From Mytilisepta virgata (lineage: Eukaryota > Mollusca > Bivalvia > Mytilida > Mytilidae), in contig CM051516.1 of assembly GCA_028015205.1 (NCBI GenBank), positions 62,624,230-62,688,229 of the forward strand: a stretch of DNA of 64,000 nt. The letters run 5' to 3'. Shown here one piece after another: positions 23,303 to 36,900 of the stretch (positions within the stretch are counted from its first letter, which is position 1; each line of letters starts with the position of its first letter). The notes beneath the pieces were generated by a model. It did not search any database. It saw only the letters and a program-made list of their open reading frames with translations, and was not told where the DNA came from. The translations under genes were made by a program, and so were the position numbers.

Positions 23303-23512
23303 GATGAGGATATGCCGTGGTTTATAAAACTTAAACCGAAACACTGAACAACTATGACTCGACTAGTACTATTGGAATTATAAATTACAAATAATACACA
23401 TGGTAATTAACTTAGAAATTAATTACTAATTGTGAACCTAATTGGGTCTTTGTTTGGATTGGTAGTAGACAGGTATTTAACTAACAATATTGCATCGAAA
23501 TAACAATATAAC
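23303..23512 (-). repeat. Right inverted arm
   Basis: The complement of 21868-21973: it includes GATGAGGATATGCC, TTAAACCGAAAC, TTTGTTTGGATTG and AATATTGCATCGAAATAACA. An ~90-bp AT-rich segment is present here but missing in the left arm. Confidence 0.7.
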
Positions 23513-23599
23513 AAGATCCTTCCAGGAGCCTGTATCGCTCACATGGACTATGTCCATCCTGACTGGCATCCTGAAAATTGCTGTCAAGTTCCAATTGGC

Positions 23600-24560
23600 T
23601 CACTGGTTGTTAAACAAGAAGAGCATTCAGTGAACTTTCCCATTAGGTCCTATGTTAAACTAAGTTCATTTCTGGCAGCCATCTTGGATGGTAGACAGGA
23701 ACATCGGATATACTCTTGAAAGAGGACCAAGGACCATGTTATGATATTGTAATTATTATATTATTTATCTTGGCCTTATAACACGTATAATATGCTACCA
23801 TAATACTTATAGTTGTTTACCAAATAATGTTATAACTGCGCAGTTTAGAAATCACTGGAACAATAATAGATACTAATGGAATGACTAGAACTTTCTATTT
23901 GACTTACGTAATAATTCTGGAATGATCATAGAATACGATGTGTAATTCAAACTTCTACCGTATTCCAGAAGTTCCGTGACAACTATATATACGGTCACAA
24001 AAGTTAGACTTTCAGATCAGATCAGACATTAACATTCTTGTGTTCTCAGCTGTTGGATTGGCATACTTTTATTTACGTTACACACATCATACTAGATTGT
24101 GACTGATTGGATATGATATTCCGTTTGGATTCCCGCAACAGTGACGAGAAGAATTCCGGATAAAGAAAAGAAAAAGGATCGGAAATATATATTTTAAACA
24201 GTTAAGTTGACTTTTAATTTTGTGTAAAATGTCTGTAAACTTGTTTATAATAAATCTTGTTAAATTTTATTATTGATTTGTGTCTTTTGTTGGCTACAAT
24301 TAAAAAGGTGATTTCTGGCCGTAACAACCATTGCTGCCGAGTTTTGTTACAATTGGCCAAGTGGTTTCAGACGAGAAGATCTTTAAGTAAATTTCCCGTA
24401 GGGTCCTATGTTAAACTACTAGTATATTCGACTCTGGCGGCTATCCTGGATGACGGTCGGATATAATTCTGGAAGAGAAGAATCTAGATCTTTTAGTGAA
24501 TTTCCCATAGGGTCCTATGTTAAACTAAGTCCGGCTCTGGCGGCCATCTTAAATAACTAC
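23600..24560 (+). repeat. Dispersed repeat split by a solo LTR
   Basis: The phrases CCCATAGGGTCCTATGTTAAA and TCTGGCGGCCATCTT recur three times (about 23635, 24385, 24500). AGGACCATTGC-GCC plus GTTTCAGACGAGAAGATCTTTAA resembles 25115-25185. The copy is interrupted at 23737-24326 by the LTR. Confidence 0.55.
23737..24326 (+). mobile_element. Solo LTR, copy 1 (590 bp, ACCA target duplication)
   Basis: The element starts TGTTATGATATTG and ends GGCCGTAACA, giving TGTTA/TAACA termini. Direct repeats ACCA flank it at 23733-23736 and 24327-24330. An AATAAA lies near the 3' end (about 24249). It is closely related to 56370-57003. No internal retrotransposon region is present, so it looks like a recombination-derived solo LTR. 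The superfamily is unknown. Confidence 0.75.
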
Positions 24561-25129
24561 AATTATTACGGCCATTATTATTATTATCAGTATTATAACA
24601 GTGTCTGCGGTCTGTAGAGGAAGGCAGGGGGTACAAAGGTACCTCCTGTCTTCACCTACAAGAAACTAAAACGCGGTATAATATCTCCCTAATCGGGATA
24701 TAGTATATGTTTAATATAAAAGGGGAAACAACATAAGATGTGTGTAGACACAATATCAAAAAGGGGATACCAACTTTCCATATACTTTGTGATCTTGGAT
24801 TTTTTAATTTGTTAACAATAGCATTACATGTACTACCATGAAATACACAGTTTTAACCAAAAAGGTATTCTTATACAAAACATGAATAAGGGTGGCAAAA
24901 AATAAATTAAAAAAAACAACTCACACACATTGGAACAAAACAAACACAATTACATTGTATTTATATTTTAAACGGGTAATTTTTATCTCTTACCCAACTT
25001 GAGTTACCAGGGCGCAATTACCGAACATTGGTAAGTCGCCCACCAAAATACATAAATCGAAATCGAATCGAAATGACGGGTGCGGTTATCGGATATAAAT
25101 CTAAAAGAGGACCACTTAAGGACCATTGC

Positions 25130-25264
25130 AGCCAACGTTTGTTCAAATTGGCACAGGGGTTTCAGAGGAGAAGATCTTTAAAGGACCATTTACGACGACG
25201 ACGACGAACGACGGACGCCAAGTGAAGACAATAGCTCACATGGCTCTTTCGACCATGTGAGCTA
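25130..25264 (+). repeat. Repeat tail ending in a perfect hairpin
   Basis: After a (GACGAC)n stretch and CGGACGCCAAGTGAAGACAA comes AGCTCACATGG, an 8-base loop, and CCATGTGAGCT (about 25232-25261). A related tail with a broken hairpin lies at 26262-26312. Confidence 0.65.
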
Positions 25265-25520
25265 TTAAACCGAGATAATGATATAATAAATCGAGATAAT
25301 AATATAATTAATGGATATAACGATATAATAAATCGAGATAACAATATAATTAATTGATATAACGATATAATAAATCGAGATAACGATATCATAAATCGTG
25401 ATAACGATATGATAAATCCATATAACGATATAATAAATCGTGATAAGAATATAATAAATCGTGATAACGATGTAATAAATCGTGATAACGATATTTCTTT
25501 TCTTGTCGTGTCCCCTGCGG
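25262..25520 (-). repeat. Inverted second array of the ~21-bp minisatellite
   Basis: About eleven copies of the complementary unit (CGAGATAACGATATAATAAAT type), closing with TTTCTTGTCGTGTCCCCTG, the complement of the left-array edge at 21637. Open frames across it translate to simple repetitive peptides and are not genes. Confidence 0.8.
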
Positions 25521-25599
25521 GGCTCCGTAAGTAACAATACTTGGTGAGCACCTGAAGGGGAACATTCAGACCATGTTTGGTTTCAAGCAATTCTGTTGT

Positions 25600-26315
25600 T
25601 CTGTAGATTTTTGTTATATGTCATAGATACTTTCTGTCAGGTTTTTCTCTATTTGGGTAAGAAATTTAAGAGAATTTTTTTTTAAATCAACCAATCAGAA
25701 CCGAGAATTGCCCATGCGGCCATGTTTGTCGCCTGATCTGGACAACATGAGATAACTTTGTATAAAAAAAACCTCCAACAGATGCTTCTTGTCAAGACTT
25801 GTTCCCTTTTTCCAAACAGTTCAAAGAAGAAGATTATCAACTGTTGAAAGACAAGAATTGCCCATGACGGCAATGTTTGAGGCCTGATCACGACAATATG
25901 AGGAAATCTCCCAATTAGATGCTTTCTGTCAAGTTTCGTTTCATTTGGCCAAGAATCTTCAGAGAAGATTTTTTTTTATATCAGCCATATTTGAATTCCG
26001 ATCGGGACAAAATGAGGAAAATTTATAAAGGACCTCTAATACATGCTTCCTGTCAGGTTTCGTTCCATTTGGGAAAGCGATTTCAGAGCAGTAGGTTCTT
26101 TTATATTAGCCAATCAGAAACAAGAACAACCAATGAAAAACAAGAATTTACTATGGCGCTCGTCTTTTTTTGCCCGATCATGACGAAATGAGGAAACTTT
26201 ATAAAGGATCTTACATAAATGCTTCCCGCCAAATGTAATTAATTGAAAAGTTAACGGACCACGTACGCCAAGTGATGACAAAAGCTCACATGGCCTTTAT
26301 TCAGGTGAGCCAAAA
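25600..26315 (+). repeat. Degenerate ~150-bp tandem repeat with hairpin-type tail
   Basis: About four diverged units share the phrases CCTGATC-CGACAA-ATGAG, ATGCTT-CTGTCA-GTTTCGTT, CATTTGG and CAATCAGAA. They end in ACGCCAAGTGATGACAAAAG and a CTCACATGGCC hairpin remnant. Confidence 0.6.
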
Positions 26316-26654
26316 ACTAGGCTCCTGTGATTGATCACGAGAGTTCAACCCACAGGTGCTGTAAGTACCGACCGTATATATATTTGCGTCAATAAGTATA
26401 TCTTGTCAAATAGTAATGTTGTATTGGTTGTTACGGACGGAGCCATGATACATGATACAAACAATAAACAATTAAAAGGGAAATGAATAGGTACATTTTT
26501 TATTGTAATACAAAGTAATGAATATCCAGTTTATATCGTTATTTCCAAAGTTACAATCACGTTTTTTTCAGATAGATACATGTATAATTTTAAATGTCTA
26601 AAGCAAGCGGAAGAAATACGATTAGAGTTGTATATCAATTTTATTTTATATGAA

Positions 26655-26698
26655 TTACTGAGGCACTGTTACTGAAAAAGTTGTCTCTACTATTTGTC
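26655..26698 (-). CDS. Possible last exon of the LDLa gene
   Basis: After acceptor CATTTTAG the exon would add two bases plus 14 codons (QIVETTFSVTVPQ, stop). Its phase fits the phase-1 donor of exon 30773-30901. AATAAA on the minus strand at 26640-26645 lies just past the stop. It is very short and based on splice-site and phase logic only; an alternative acceptor is at about 26731. Treat as a candidate. Confidence 0.25.
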
Positions 26699-26884
26699 CT
26701 AAAATGGAAAGTCCAGACTACCTTTGGGACCTACAAAAGAACATAGAATAACATGTAAATATGTTGTACATAATATACTAATGTTGCAAAAATAATAATA
26801 ATGGAGCTTAGAAAGAGTAAAATGAATACCAGGAGAATTTCTGTAAAAATTACAGACATCATTTGAAATCATTTAAGTTTTGTT

Positions 26885-27420
26885 TTTCTCGTGTTATATA
26901 AAGAGGATAAATATACCAAAGAAGAAAATAAAAAACGCAATCCATTGGCCGGACAAACCCGGGAAGACAAAAGAACAGCCAAAAGCGCCACAAATAAACA
27001 CAGAAAACTAAAAACAATGAACAAAACAAACTCCTATAAAAAGCAGGAGTGAACTCATGTGCTCCGGAAGGGTAAGAGTTCCTGTTCTGTATACGGCATC
27101 CGTCGTGAAGTTCAACAAAGTCAATCCGGTAGAAGTCACAAATCAGTGGAGGTACATGAAATTTAACGACCAACATCATCTTAGATATAGGAACACTATT
27201 ACGGCCAATCAAATCGAGATGACGACCGTAAAATTTCCTAAGTGATGACATCAACATACCCGTGATAAAATCCTGGTTAAGAAGCTTTTGTGACAGCAGT
27301 AATCCTCTTCGTCAAAAGTTGGGGTAACTCACGCATGCCCTTGAATATCGGATAAGCTGAGAAACGTAAACACCATATGCAGGCGATCCTGCTATATTGG
27401 ATCTCGAGAAGGGAAGATAA
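26885..27420 (-). mobile_element. Family-A Penelope-like 3' fragment
   Basis: The minus strand holds the RT C-terminal segment SSLRKFYGRHLDLI and the family-A tail. It is 5'-truncated with frame breaks near 27300-27420. Confidence 0.65.
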
Positions 27421-29154
27421 CAATGGGAAAGTTAAAGCTGGCTCTTAGACTGGTAAAATATTAAATTCTTTATTTGATTCTCCACCGTGGCATCAAGCCA
27501 ATCCAGAAGTTTGTACCTTTATCACTTTTCTATTTTATTATATATACGGTCAAAAGTTATGCATCAAAACTTTGAAATGAATTTAAAATTCAGTTTCGAG
27601 TATATAGGTATATTGTTGCACTTTGCCATTATTATTTTATTATACAAAATGCATTAAATGACTTTTGTTTTTCATGTTTTTTTCCTCTGGTTTTTCATTA
27701 AAATTTTTAAATCTCATGACAAAAAATTACATACGTGAGCAAATTTGCATATTTGTAAAAATTAATTTGCAAGCGTTCATATGATTTTTTATATCTACAC
27801 ATCCAACGGTGAAACATAGATTCTTTCGTTCGTTATAGATGCCAAAGAAGGATATTTTTTTATTTGTTACTGTGAGATAACTCCCAATCCGTCTTCTCAA
27901 ACTCGACAACCCAAAGTGTTTCGGGTACCTGTTAAGATCAAAATATATTTTGATTGAGGCCGTACCCTTAACAACGACTCAAGCCTTAATTCCTTTTTTG
28001 TCCCTTATTTTACATGCATATGTTTCCTATTTTAATACCAGTTCCTTTCAAACTAAGAACTGTTGTCATAAGTTCAGTTTTAGCGTATTTTTTTATTTCA
28101 ATTTGGCGGTGTAAGATAATCTTTTGGATTCTTATGTTTTATTATGTGCTATTATAGGTGGTCGTGCAAATAAATTTTACCTCGTTCAATAACGTACCAG
28201 TGTTTTCTGATAGCACGACCCATTTGTTTAAAATACTAGTTATATTTTGTTGTAAAGACCAAAGGAGGTGTCTATTTTAAATTTTCGATGTGTGATTCAG
28301 TACATTTTTTCGCTCTATAGTTCTTGTTGCAGTAACTACCTGGTTGATCTCTTTATTTTTATATCCTCTCCCAAGTAATTTTTGTTTGAAAAAAATTAAT
28401 TTGAGCTGAAATGTTTAATTTATTTTTGGTAAATCGAATGATTCTTTTTACTCCTCCTGTAATAAGGACTTTAAAAACCAACTGAGGGTGAGATGATGTA
28501 CGGTGTAGGTATTGGTAATTTTCTGTATATTTAAAAATCTAAGATTTTTTTCTTTCACAAACGTATTGCCTTTACATGTTATTACGTCTAGAAATGTTGC
28601 GCAATTTTCATCTATTTCTTATTTAAATTTGAACATTGTTTTGCTACTTAAAAGACTTTAATTATTTCATTTTCGTTTCGTTGAAATATCAAATTTTTTG
28701 CAACTAATAGGTCAAGATTAAATACCTTGTATGAAATAATCCAAGCGGAATTATGACATTATTTGTTGAAAATGAGGGATGGGTAAATTTTGCTATCCGT
28801 TCACCTGGAAATTAATTTGCAAAATTGTTCAAACAAATGCATTTGCGCGTGCAAAAACTTAATTTGAAGTGTAAATTTACAAATGGTGTAAATATAATTA
28901 CGTGAGTAAAATAACAATCCAAAGATACAATTCGTTCAAATGGACGAATTTGCACCCGCTTGTAAAGTTACATATATGCAAAGTAGTTTACACGTGTGTA
29001 AATGTGGCCACGCGAACGGGGCTTTATTCAACCTATATGGCACGCACATTGTCTGTATTGGCAGAATAGTGCGGAATTCAGGCCAACAAAAACCTTTCTA
29101 AATATTTTTAAGCTACTGCAAAACGACTTTCTCTTTTTTAATCATTTGTTTAAC
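27421..29154. other. No gene recognised
   Basis: AT-rich intron-like or intergenic sequence. Short frames show no domain. Confidence 0.4.
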
Positions 29155-30235
29155 CAACAGTGCTCCTCTCCTTGCCGATCTGTTTCTGTACTCATATGAA
29201 GCGGACTTCATTCAGGGGCTACTACGTGAAAACAAAAAGAAACTAGCTCAATCCTTTGATTTCACTTTTCGTTATATAGACGTGGTGTCGTTAAATAACG
29301 ACAAGTTCCAAGACTTTCTACATCTCATCTACCCCAGTGAGCTTGAAATAAAGGATACTACAGATACACCAACGTCCGCTTCACATTTAGATTTGTTTCT
29401 TGAAATAGACAATGAGGGACATTTGAAGACAACACTTTATGACAAACGTGATGACTTCAACTTTCCTATTGTTAATTTTCCCTTCTTGAGTAGCAATATA
29501 TCAGCATCGCCTGCATATGGCGTCTACGTTTCTCAGCTTATCCTATTTTCAAGGGCTTGCGTGAGTTACCCTGACTTTCGACAAAGAGGATTACTGCTGT
29601 CACAAAAGCTTCTTAACCAGGATTTTATTAGGGATAAGCTGATGTCATCACGTAGGACATTTTACGGTCGTCATCACGAATTGATTGACAGTTTGAGTGT
29701 TCCAATATTTACGATGATGTTGGAACTGTTCTCACTGTCGTAGCATTACATGTGCCTCCATTGATTTGTGACTTCCACCGGATTGACTTTGTTGAACTTC
29801 ACGACGGGTGCCGTATACAGAGCAGGAACTGCTTACCCTTCCGGAGCACAAGGTTCACTCCTGGATTTTATAGGAGTTCGTGTTGTTCATTTTTTTTTTA
29901 GTTTTCAGTGTTGGACCTGTTCCCACTGTCGTAAACCTGTCATGTGCCTCCACCGATTTGTGACTTCCCCCGGATTGACTTTGTTGAACTTCACGACGGG
30001 TGTCGTTTACGGAGCAGGAACTGCTTACTCCTGGGTTCACTCCTGGGTTTTATAGGAGTTCGTGTGGTTTATTGTTTTTTTTTTTAGTTTTGTGTATTTA
30101 TTTGTTGTGCGTGTGGTTGTTCATTTGTCTTCCCGGGTTTGTCTGTCCAATTGAATACGTTTTTTTTATTTGCTCCTTAGGTATATTTGCCCTCTTTCTT
30201 CTCAATATTGCTAGACAAATTTTCTTTGTTTTTCA
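29155..30235 (+). mobile_element. Family-A Penelope-like element, longest 3' copy
   Basis: The copy starts in the RT palm at APLLADLFLYSYEADFIQ and continues through a damaged catalytic site: the usual YIDD is reduced to YID followed by VVSLNN, with bases lost around 29280. From 29282 an open frame of 153 codons covers DTTDTPTSASHLDL, YDKRDDFNFPIVNFPFL, AYGVYVSQLI and FYGRHHELID to a stop. Two tails follow head-to-tail (about 29730-29910 and 29905-30235). It lies in an intron of the LDLa gene, antisense to it. Confidence 0.7.
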
Positions 30236-30772
30236 AAGGTAAAATGGGAGTAATGATGTTTATTAATAGCCATTTTTGGTGAAAATGATAAAAACGCAAT
30301 TTTTTATGTATACTTCTGCTTTTTTTAAAAGTTGACTTGTGAAACCCAACCTTATGCCGAATACTACTCGTAATAATCTATTTAAATGTTTACCACATTT
30401 ACCTACGTTTATAAGTTTTACTTTGTTACATACATTGACAAGAAACTAAAGAAATGTTCTTTCAAAGTCAAATTAAATTGCATTATCTTCTTAGATGTAT
30501 CGACAACACATCCTCAAGTTCAATACTGAAAATTTCGGTATGAATTTCTCTCATTCCTACAGCATTATTGTATTTCCATTTTACACACATGTACCATTTT
30601 CAAAATTAACTTCGCAATTAACATATAAATTAAGCCTTGGATACATTTATGAAAACATGCGTGATTTTACATTTTAACAAGCAAGTTCATTTCATGAATT
30701 GTTTCATAACGCGATGGTACGTGTTTTAAATGATTCTATATTTATATTTCTATATATAAAATGAAAACCCAC

Positions 30773-30901
30773 GATTAAAACAGATTTGCAAATCCTCATC
30801 TTGTCTATTTCTACACTCATGTCGTCCATTGCAAAACCAGGAATCATACAGACACTGCTGAGAGTTGCCACATTTTGACATTCTTGGAGGGCATTCTCTA
30901 T
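30773..30901 (-). CDS. LDLa exon 15 (degenerate)
   Basis: 129 bp; reads RECPPRMSKC...CLYDSWFCNGRHEC. The acidic end is NRQDEDLQIC instead of DGSDE, so calcium binding is doubtful. Donor AATC|GTGGGT gives the same length and phase as the next two exons upstream. Confidence 0.65.
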
Positions 30902-33900
30902 CTAGAACGTAATAGAACTTTAACATTAAATCGGAGACACAGTATATTTATACGCGAAACGCTTCTTCAATAGCAAACAATTTATTTATAATTTTTAACC
31001 AAAAATAATAATCTAATGTTTTCTATCAACTTAATAATATTATATCCAGATAAGACATTATCAGTAAAGTTCAACGACAAAGATTTTGAAATTTGCATAT
31101 TCACTTTTTTATCTATACAAAACTCTTTTATTTACCGTAAAATCGCAGTTTTTTTTTTCTTCCTTCATTGATGCATTTTTGTATACCTTAATGTCAATTA
31201 TATAACAAATCGCTATTAACTTTTAAATATTGTTTAGTATTGCATATATTAGTTTCTCGTGTACCTGAAACCCAAAATCTATTTCGACTTTATAAACCTA
31301 CTTAATGCTAAATTTATACCTTTGTTGCAGACATTCGGGTCTTCATCTGATCCGTCACTACACATTTGATACTCATTACAGTAATCCAATTCATATATAC
31401 ACTGCACTTTATCTGCACATTTTACCATTTTAGGTGGGCAAATTCGATCTACAATGACAAACCTTTCGAAATTTGACCAATGAAGAGAAAACCCCTTCTT
31501 CTCTCATATTTGTAAAAGTATAATTCGTTTTTATTGTATTTTCCGTTGTGCAAAAAGCAGGTTATTGAATAATGGAACAAAACTTTATATTATTTCACAA
31601 ATGTAACAGAATAGAATAGATCCGAATGCATTTTGAAAACAGCATACGTAACTAGAATACTGACAATGTCAAAAAAGCCCCCGTCGGCTTGTGTGATTGA
31701 ACTCATGGGAATCAAAAACACTTCAAAATCTAGTTGTGATTTCATACATTCATTTTATCTATCAAAAAGCATGAAGCTAAATTCTCAAAATTTGCCTTTT
31801 TCCATATAAAAACAAAGTTTTCCCCAAAACAGTGTTTCCCAATTTTCCTTAAATCAAAAAAGACCTTCCTTTGATCATGTCCAATACTGTGTAAAGGTAA
31901 TCTTAAGTTATCATACAACATACTGTTAATTCTCAAAATATGCATTTTTCATTACAAGTATTTCCCCAAAACAGTGTTTTCCGATTTTCCTAAAATCAAA
32001 CGGGGCCTTCCTCTGATCATGTTCAACACTGTGTATACAATTTATGAAAATCTGTGGAGGCAATCTGAAGTTATCATACGACATTAGGTTAATTCTCAAA
32101 ATATGCATTTTTTCATATAAAAACTAAGTTTTTCCAAAAAATTGTTGTCCGATTCTCCTCAAAACTGAAAGGGATCTTCCTTTGGTCAAATCCAATATTG
32201 TGTATAAAAATCATAAAAATCCGTGAAGGCGATCTTAAGTTATCGTATGACAAAGTAAATGCTGACGGACAGACGGGCGGACGGACGGACAGACGGACAG
32301 ACAAGACTGATTACTATAGGGCGGCCGCCATGTCCCATGGCGGGGCCCTAATAAACAAGGTCAGAATGGCTGTTGATAACAGCATATGTGTTACTAACGG
32401 ACAAATTCGTAAAAGCAGTCTGTATGCATGCAAATTGGTGTAAAATCTACAAACTTTCTGAACAAATTTCGGAGTTTTCGTCTGATCCATCTGGACATTC
32501 GATCAATCCATTACAGAAAAACATATTAAACATACAATGGATTCCATCACTGCATTTGCTCTGTCCTACGTCGCATTTATGTTCTGCAAAACATAGATTA
32601 TAGTATACTAATATTTTGACAGGGAGGTCTGTATAATGTTTTTTTTATTTGAAATTCGTCTTTAGTTGTTTGTTTGCGTTCTATGAGTTATGGCTGCTAA
32701 ATAGATTATCCTTTATCCCAAAACTTTTCTGAATATACTACTTCCTTTTATTATTTGCCAATGCTACATGCTGTTGCATGGAACTGAAACAACATTTACC
32801 GACTGTTGATTATTATATAAAAGCTAAATAAAGAAATAATTTCAGATTTCGTCATCAGAAAGAAAACTTCACAAAGGTCTAAGGTATAATTTGAAGTATT
32901 TATTATTATTTGTCCAAATAAACATAATAAGACAAACCAAAAATAAGATTTGATAATATATGTATTTAAATCCTAGCAATTTCACAACAGTAAATAGATT
33001 ATGATCTTCCGTCCGTATATAAGAAACAACACAGAACTAAAATTCTATCAATTTACATGTTATATATTTTTTTTCGTCGGAAAACAACAACACTTACCTT
33101 TACATACATCAGGGTTTTCGTCCGATCCATCAGTACAGTCTGTTTCACCGTTACACATTGTCCATCTTCTGATACACTGAATACCGTCTGCGCATTTAAC
33201 CTGCCAGTCGGCACATTCTTGAGCTAAATTAAGTAAAAAATTATTATGCTTAAGCAAGATGACCAAATCACAAATACTACTGATCACATCATAAAACTGG
33301 TATATTGATGGAGTAGTAACTCATATTTAAATATAGCAGTATATCCTTATGATATTTATCTTTTTTAATCTTCAGACACCCATGAACTCCTCTTTGACGT
33401 GATTGCTAATTTTGATAGACTAAATAATGTGAGGAAAAAACTGATACAGAGTTCACTTACAAAGACTGCTAAACACAAGTTTACAACTATACAAATACAC
33501 TTTCCAAATTATGCAAAACATTTAGACGTGCTCAAAAGAGTACACTACAAAACGTCGAAAATATTACAAGTAAGTGGTCTAATGAAAGGTCATATTGAAA
33601 CACCTATCAAGAACACTCTCAAAAATTAACATGTAGTAAGGAAGAGAAGAAACCCATACATGCGCTTGACATTAACTACTCTAAAACCCTGGTACTTGCG
33701 GTAAACACTCACCAAAATTTCTTATTACCTCGTTTTTCTGACAATAAAGATATTATTGGAAGAACTAGTCCATGAACATTATTCAATAACGTATAATAAA
33801 TATTCTTACTAATATACATGTGTATTATTAATTGTTTTTAATACTCTTACATTTGCAGAAGTCGACGTCTTTATCTGAACCATCTTTACAAGAAGGGTCA

Positions 33901-36900
33901 TATTCCATATTTAAGTTTTGACAATACGCAAATGAAGGTATGCACTGGAGTCCGTCTTTACATTTTATATATTCTGCAGGACAGTTGAAATCTAAAAATT
34001 CAACAAATTATTCAGTTTAAGTTATTTAATATTTTCCTAGTTAAATGATTTCAAATACTGATCGCCCACCATACATCCCAATTTGATACAGAAAATCAAA
34101 GACAAGACAAAAGTCAAACTATAAAATTTCTTCTTTCATTTTTTTTTAACAATATATTTTTGCACAAAGGAAAGGGGTGCATTGACAAATAAGAAAACCA
34201 CCAATGGAGTTTAATTAAATGTAAGTTTGTTTTGAGAGAAGTGTGAATTTTGTTATGGTTCACTATGGTATGGATGTTTATTGCTTGTCTATTTGAGTTT
34301 TCCATGGTTACATTTTCTGAAATTTACATAAAAATTCCTAATGAATTGTTTGTTTTTGCAGTTTCAACCTGTACATTATGTGTAAGATGTCTTAGATGAA
34401 AAGCACAAGAACTTATTTTGTGGCCAGTATGAAGAAACAACTACACGATTGCCTTAATCCAAATGGTCTTTTCTGTAAGTCTACATTTCTTGAAGGTGCG
34501 TAAAATGCACTTTGTTTTTTTGTTCTTAAAAGCCTCATTCCGAATTTAAGATGATCAGATTTTATTTCAAATCAATAAATTTTGTGACATGAATTTATCA
34601 GTCAAACAATTTTGATAAATTAACCTATGATTATATCTCATTATTATGAAAATTAAAATGTTGACATACCTTTGCATGTACCTGCGTCTTCATCTGAATT
34701 ATCAGGACAATCTGATCGCCCATCGCACATTTTTTCATTACGGATACATCGTATATTATCTCCACATTTGGTGTATCCAATAGAACATGTCCTACCTGTA
34801 AACACAGGATGTAAAAATTTAAATTCGCCATATAGACTTATTTTGGTTTTTACTATAACATAATTTCTGCTGCACATGCATAATTTATGTTACACTCCCT
34901 CTGGAGATATTTTCTTTTGATATATTTTAGTATAGAGATGTGAAAATTAATTGATACTCAGAAAGAGTAATGAACATCTCAAAAGTGATTCTGACTTAAT
35001 GAAATGAGAAGGTTTTAGCTTGAGCTGGGCTGCATTTAATATGTCATTTAAAAAGGAGGTCTTGTATATGTATAAAAATAAATGGTTTTCTTCAATCGAT
35101 ATATCTTGAATAGAGTAAATTTTCAGATAAAATGGATCTCGTACTAAACATTTGGGCATTTGGCAAATAAACATATAATATACAGATGATTGAACGTTCA
35201 AAGCATAAAACCAGACATATACGTATTGCAGGTTACACGCTTAAGATTCGTAAATTACCTGCCAACCACACAATTTATGTTGCACGTTACACCGATTTCC
35301 GATTGACGATATCTGTTATTGATAAAGAGGACTAATATACTTGGGAGCAAATCAAAAAACGTAATTAATTGGACAGACAAACCCAGGGAGACAAATTAAC
35401 TACCACAAAAACAACAAATAAACACTGAAAACTAAAAAAACAATGAACAACACGAACTCCTATAAAAACCATGAGTGAACCCAGGTGCTCCGGAACGGTA
35501 TGCAGTTCCTGCTCCGTATACGGCACCCGTCGTGAAGTTCAACAAAGTCAATCTTGTGGAAGTCACAAATCGGTGGAGGCACATGAAATGTTACGACAGT
35601 GGGAACATGCCCAAAATCAACTTAGATATTGGAACACTGAAACGGTCAATCCATCCGTGATGACCACCGTAAACTTTTCTAAGTGATGACATCAACTTAT
35701 CCCTGATAAAAACCTTGGTTAAAAAGCTTTGGTGACAGCAGTAATCCTCTTTGTCGAACGTCAGGGTAACGCACGCATGCCCTTGAAAATCGGATAAGCT
35801 GAGAAACGTAAACGCCATACGCAGGCGATGTTGGTATATTGCTACTCAAGAAGGGAAAGTTGAAGTCATCATGTTTGTCATAAAGTGTTGTCTTCAAATG
35901 TCCCTCATTGTCTATTTCAAGAAACAAATCCAAATATGAATCGGACTTTGGTGTATCTGTAGTATTCTTAATTTCAAGCTCACGGGGGTAGATGAGATGT
36001 AGAAAGTCTTGGAATTTGTCGTTATTTAACAACAACACGTCATCTATATAACGAACAGTGAAATTAAAGGATTAGGCTAGTTTCTTTTTGTTTTCACGTA
36101 GTAGCCCTTGAATAAGGGCCGCCTCATACGAGTACAGAAACAGATCGGCGAGGAGATCATTAATTATTAATAATTGGCGATAAATTTGCCCAGTTTCATC
36201 CAAACAATTATCAAAATGGTAAAAATAAATTCTAGTTTTAGCTTGAAATGGGAACATTGTTCTCCTAGCAGGTGAAACAGTAAGTCTCAAAGGAAATGTT
36301 TTTATACCTTACAAATTATATGACTAATGATAATTAAATTGTGGGAACAATTCATGAAAGTATTAAATAATCTGATTAAAAGTGTTCAAAAGAAGGATAA
36401 GTTTGTTTTTTTTTCACTGTACAAAGTATTTTTTATCTTAACAAGTATTAGGATAAATCTCAGATAAGATGTTGCCATACCCGGATGTTCTTTTAATAAG
36501 TTTCCACTTGCTTGTCTGATAAATAAACACTCCAACGACAACGCTAAACATGTGTTGAGGCTTGAAATTGTAGTTGAGATATTTAACAGTAGTCATCTTC
36601 ATAATTGATTTTAATTGCTTTAGATTTAGGGAATAATTATGTTATCTGACATGTGATAAGATAACATTTAATAAGACCTTCTTTTTTTTTGAACCTGCAT
36701 ATTTTTTGGAGAAGACTTAATAAGTTCTTGCAACTGGTGTCTTATCCATTTGTCTATATTTATGACAATAAAATATGTTTAAAGTAACCTCCATATACAC
36801 TACTGACAGACGAAGATTACTGTAAAGACCAAACTTTCTAACTTGAGCGCACCTACATGTAGATGGTTACAGATAGTCTCTAAATGGGAATTCTTCCCAA

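Noticed and set aside
25162..25590. Two overlapping repetitive minus-strand frames of 142 and 90 codons
   Set aside because: They are translations of the ~21-bp minisatellite with no domain, promoter or splice context.
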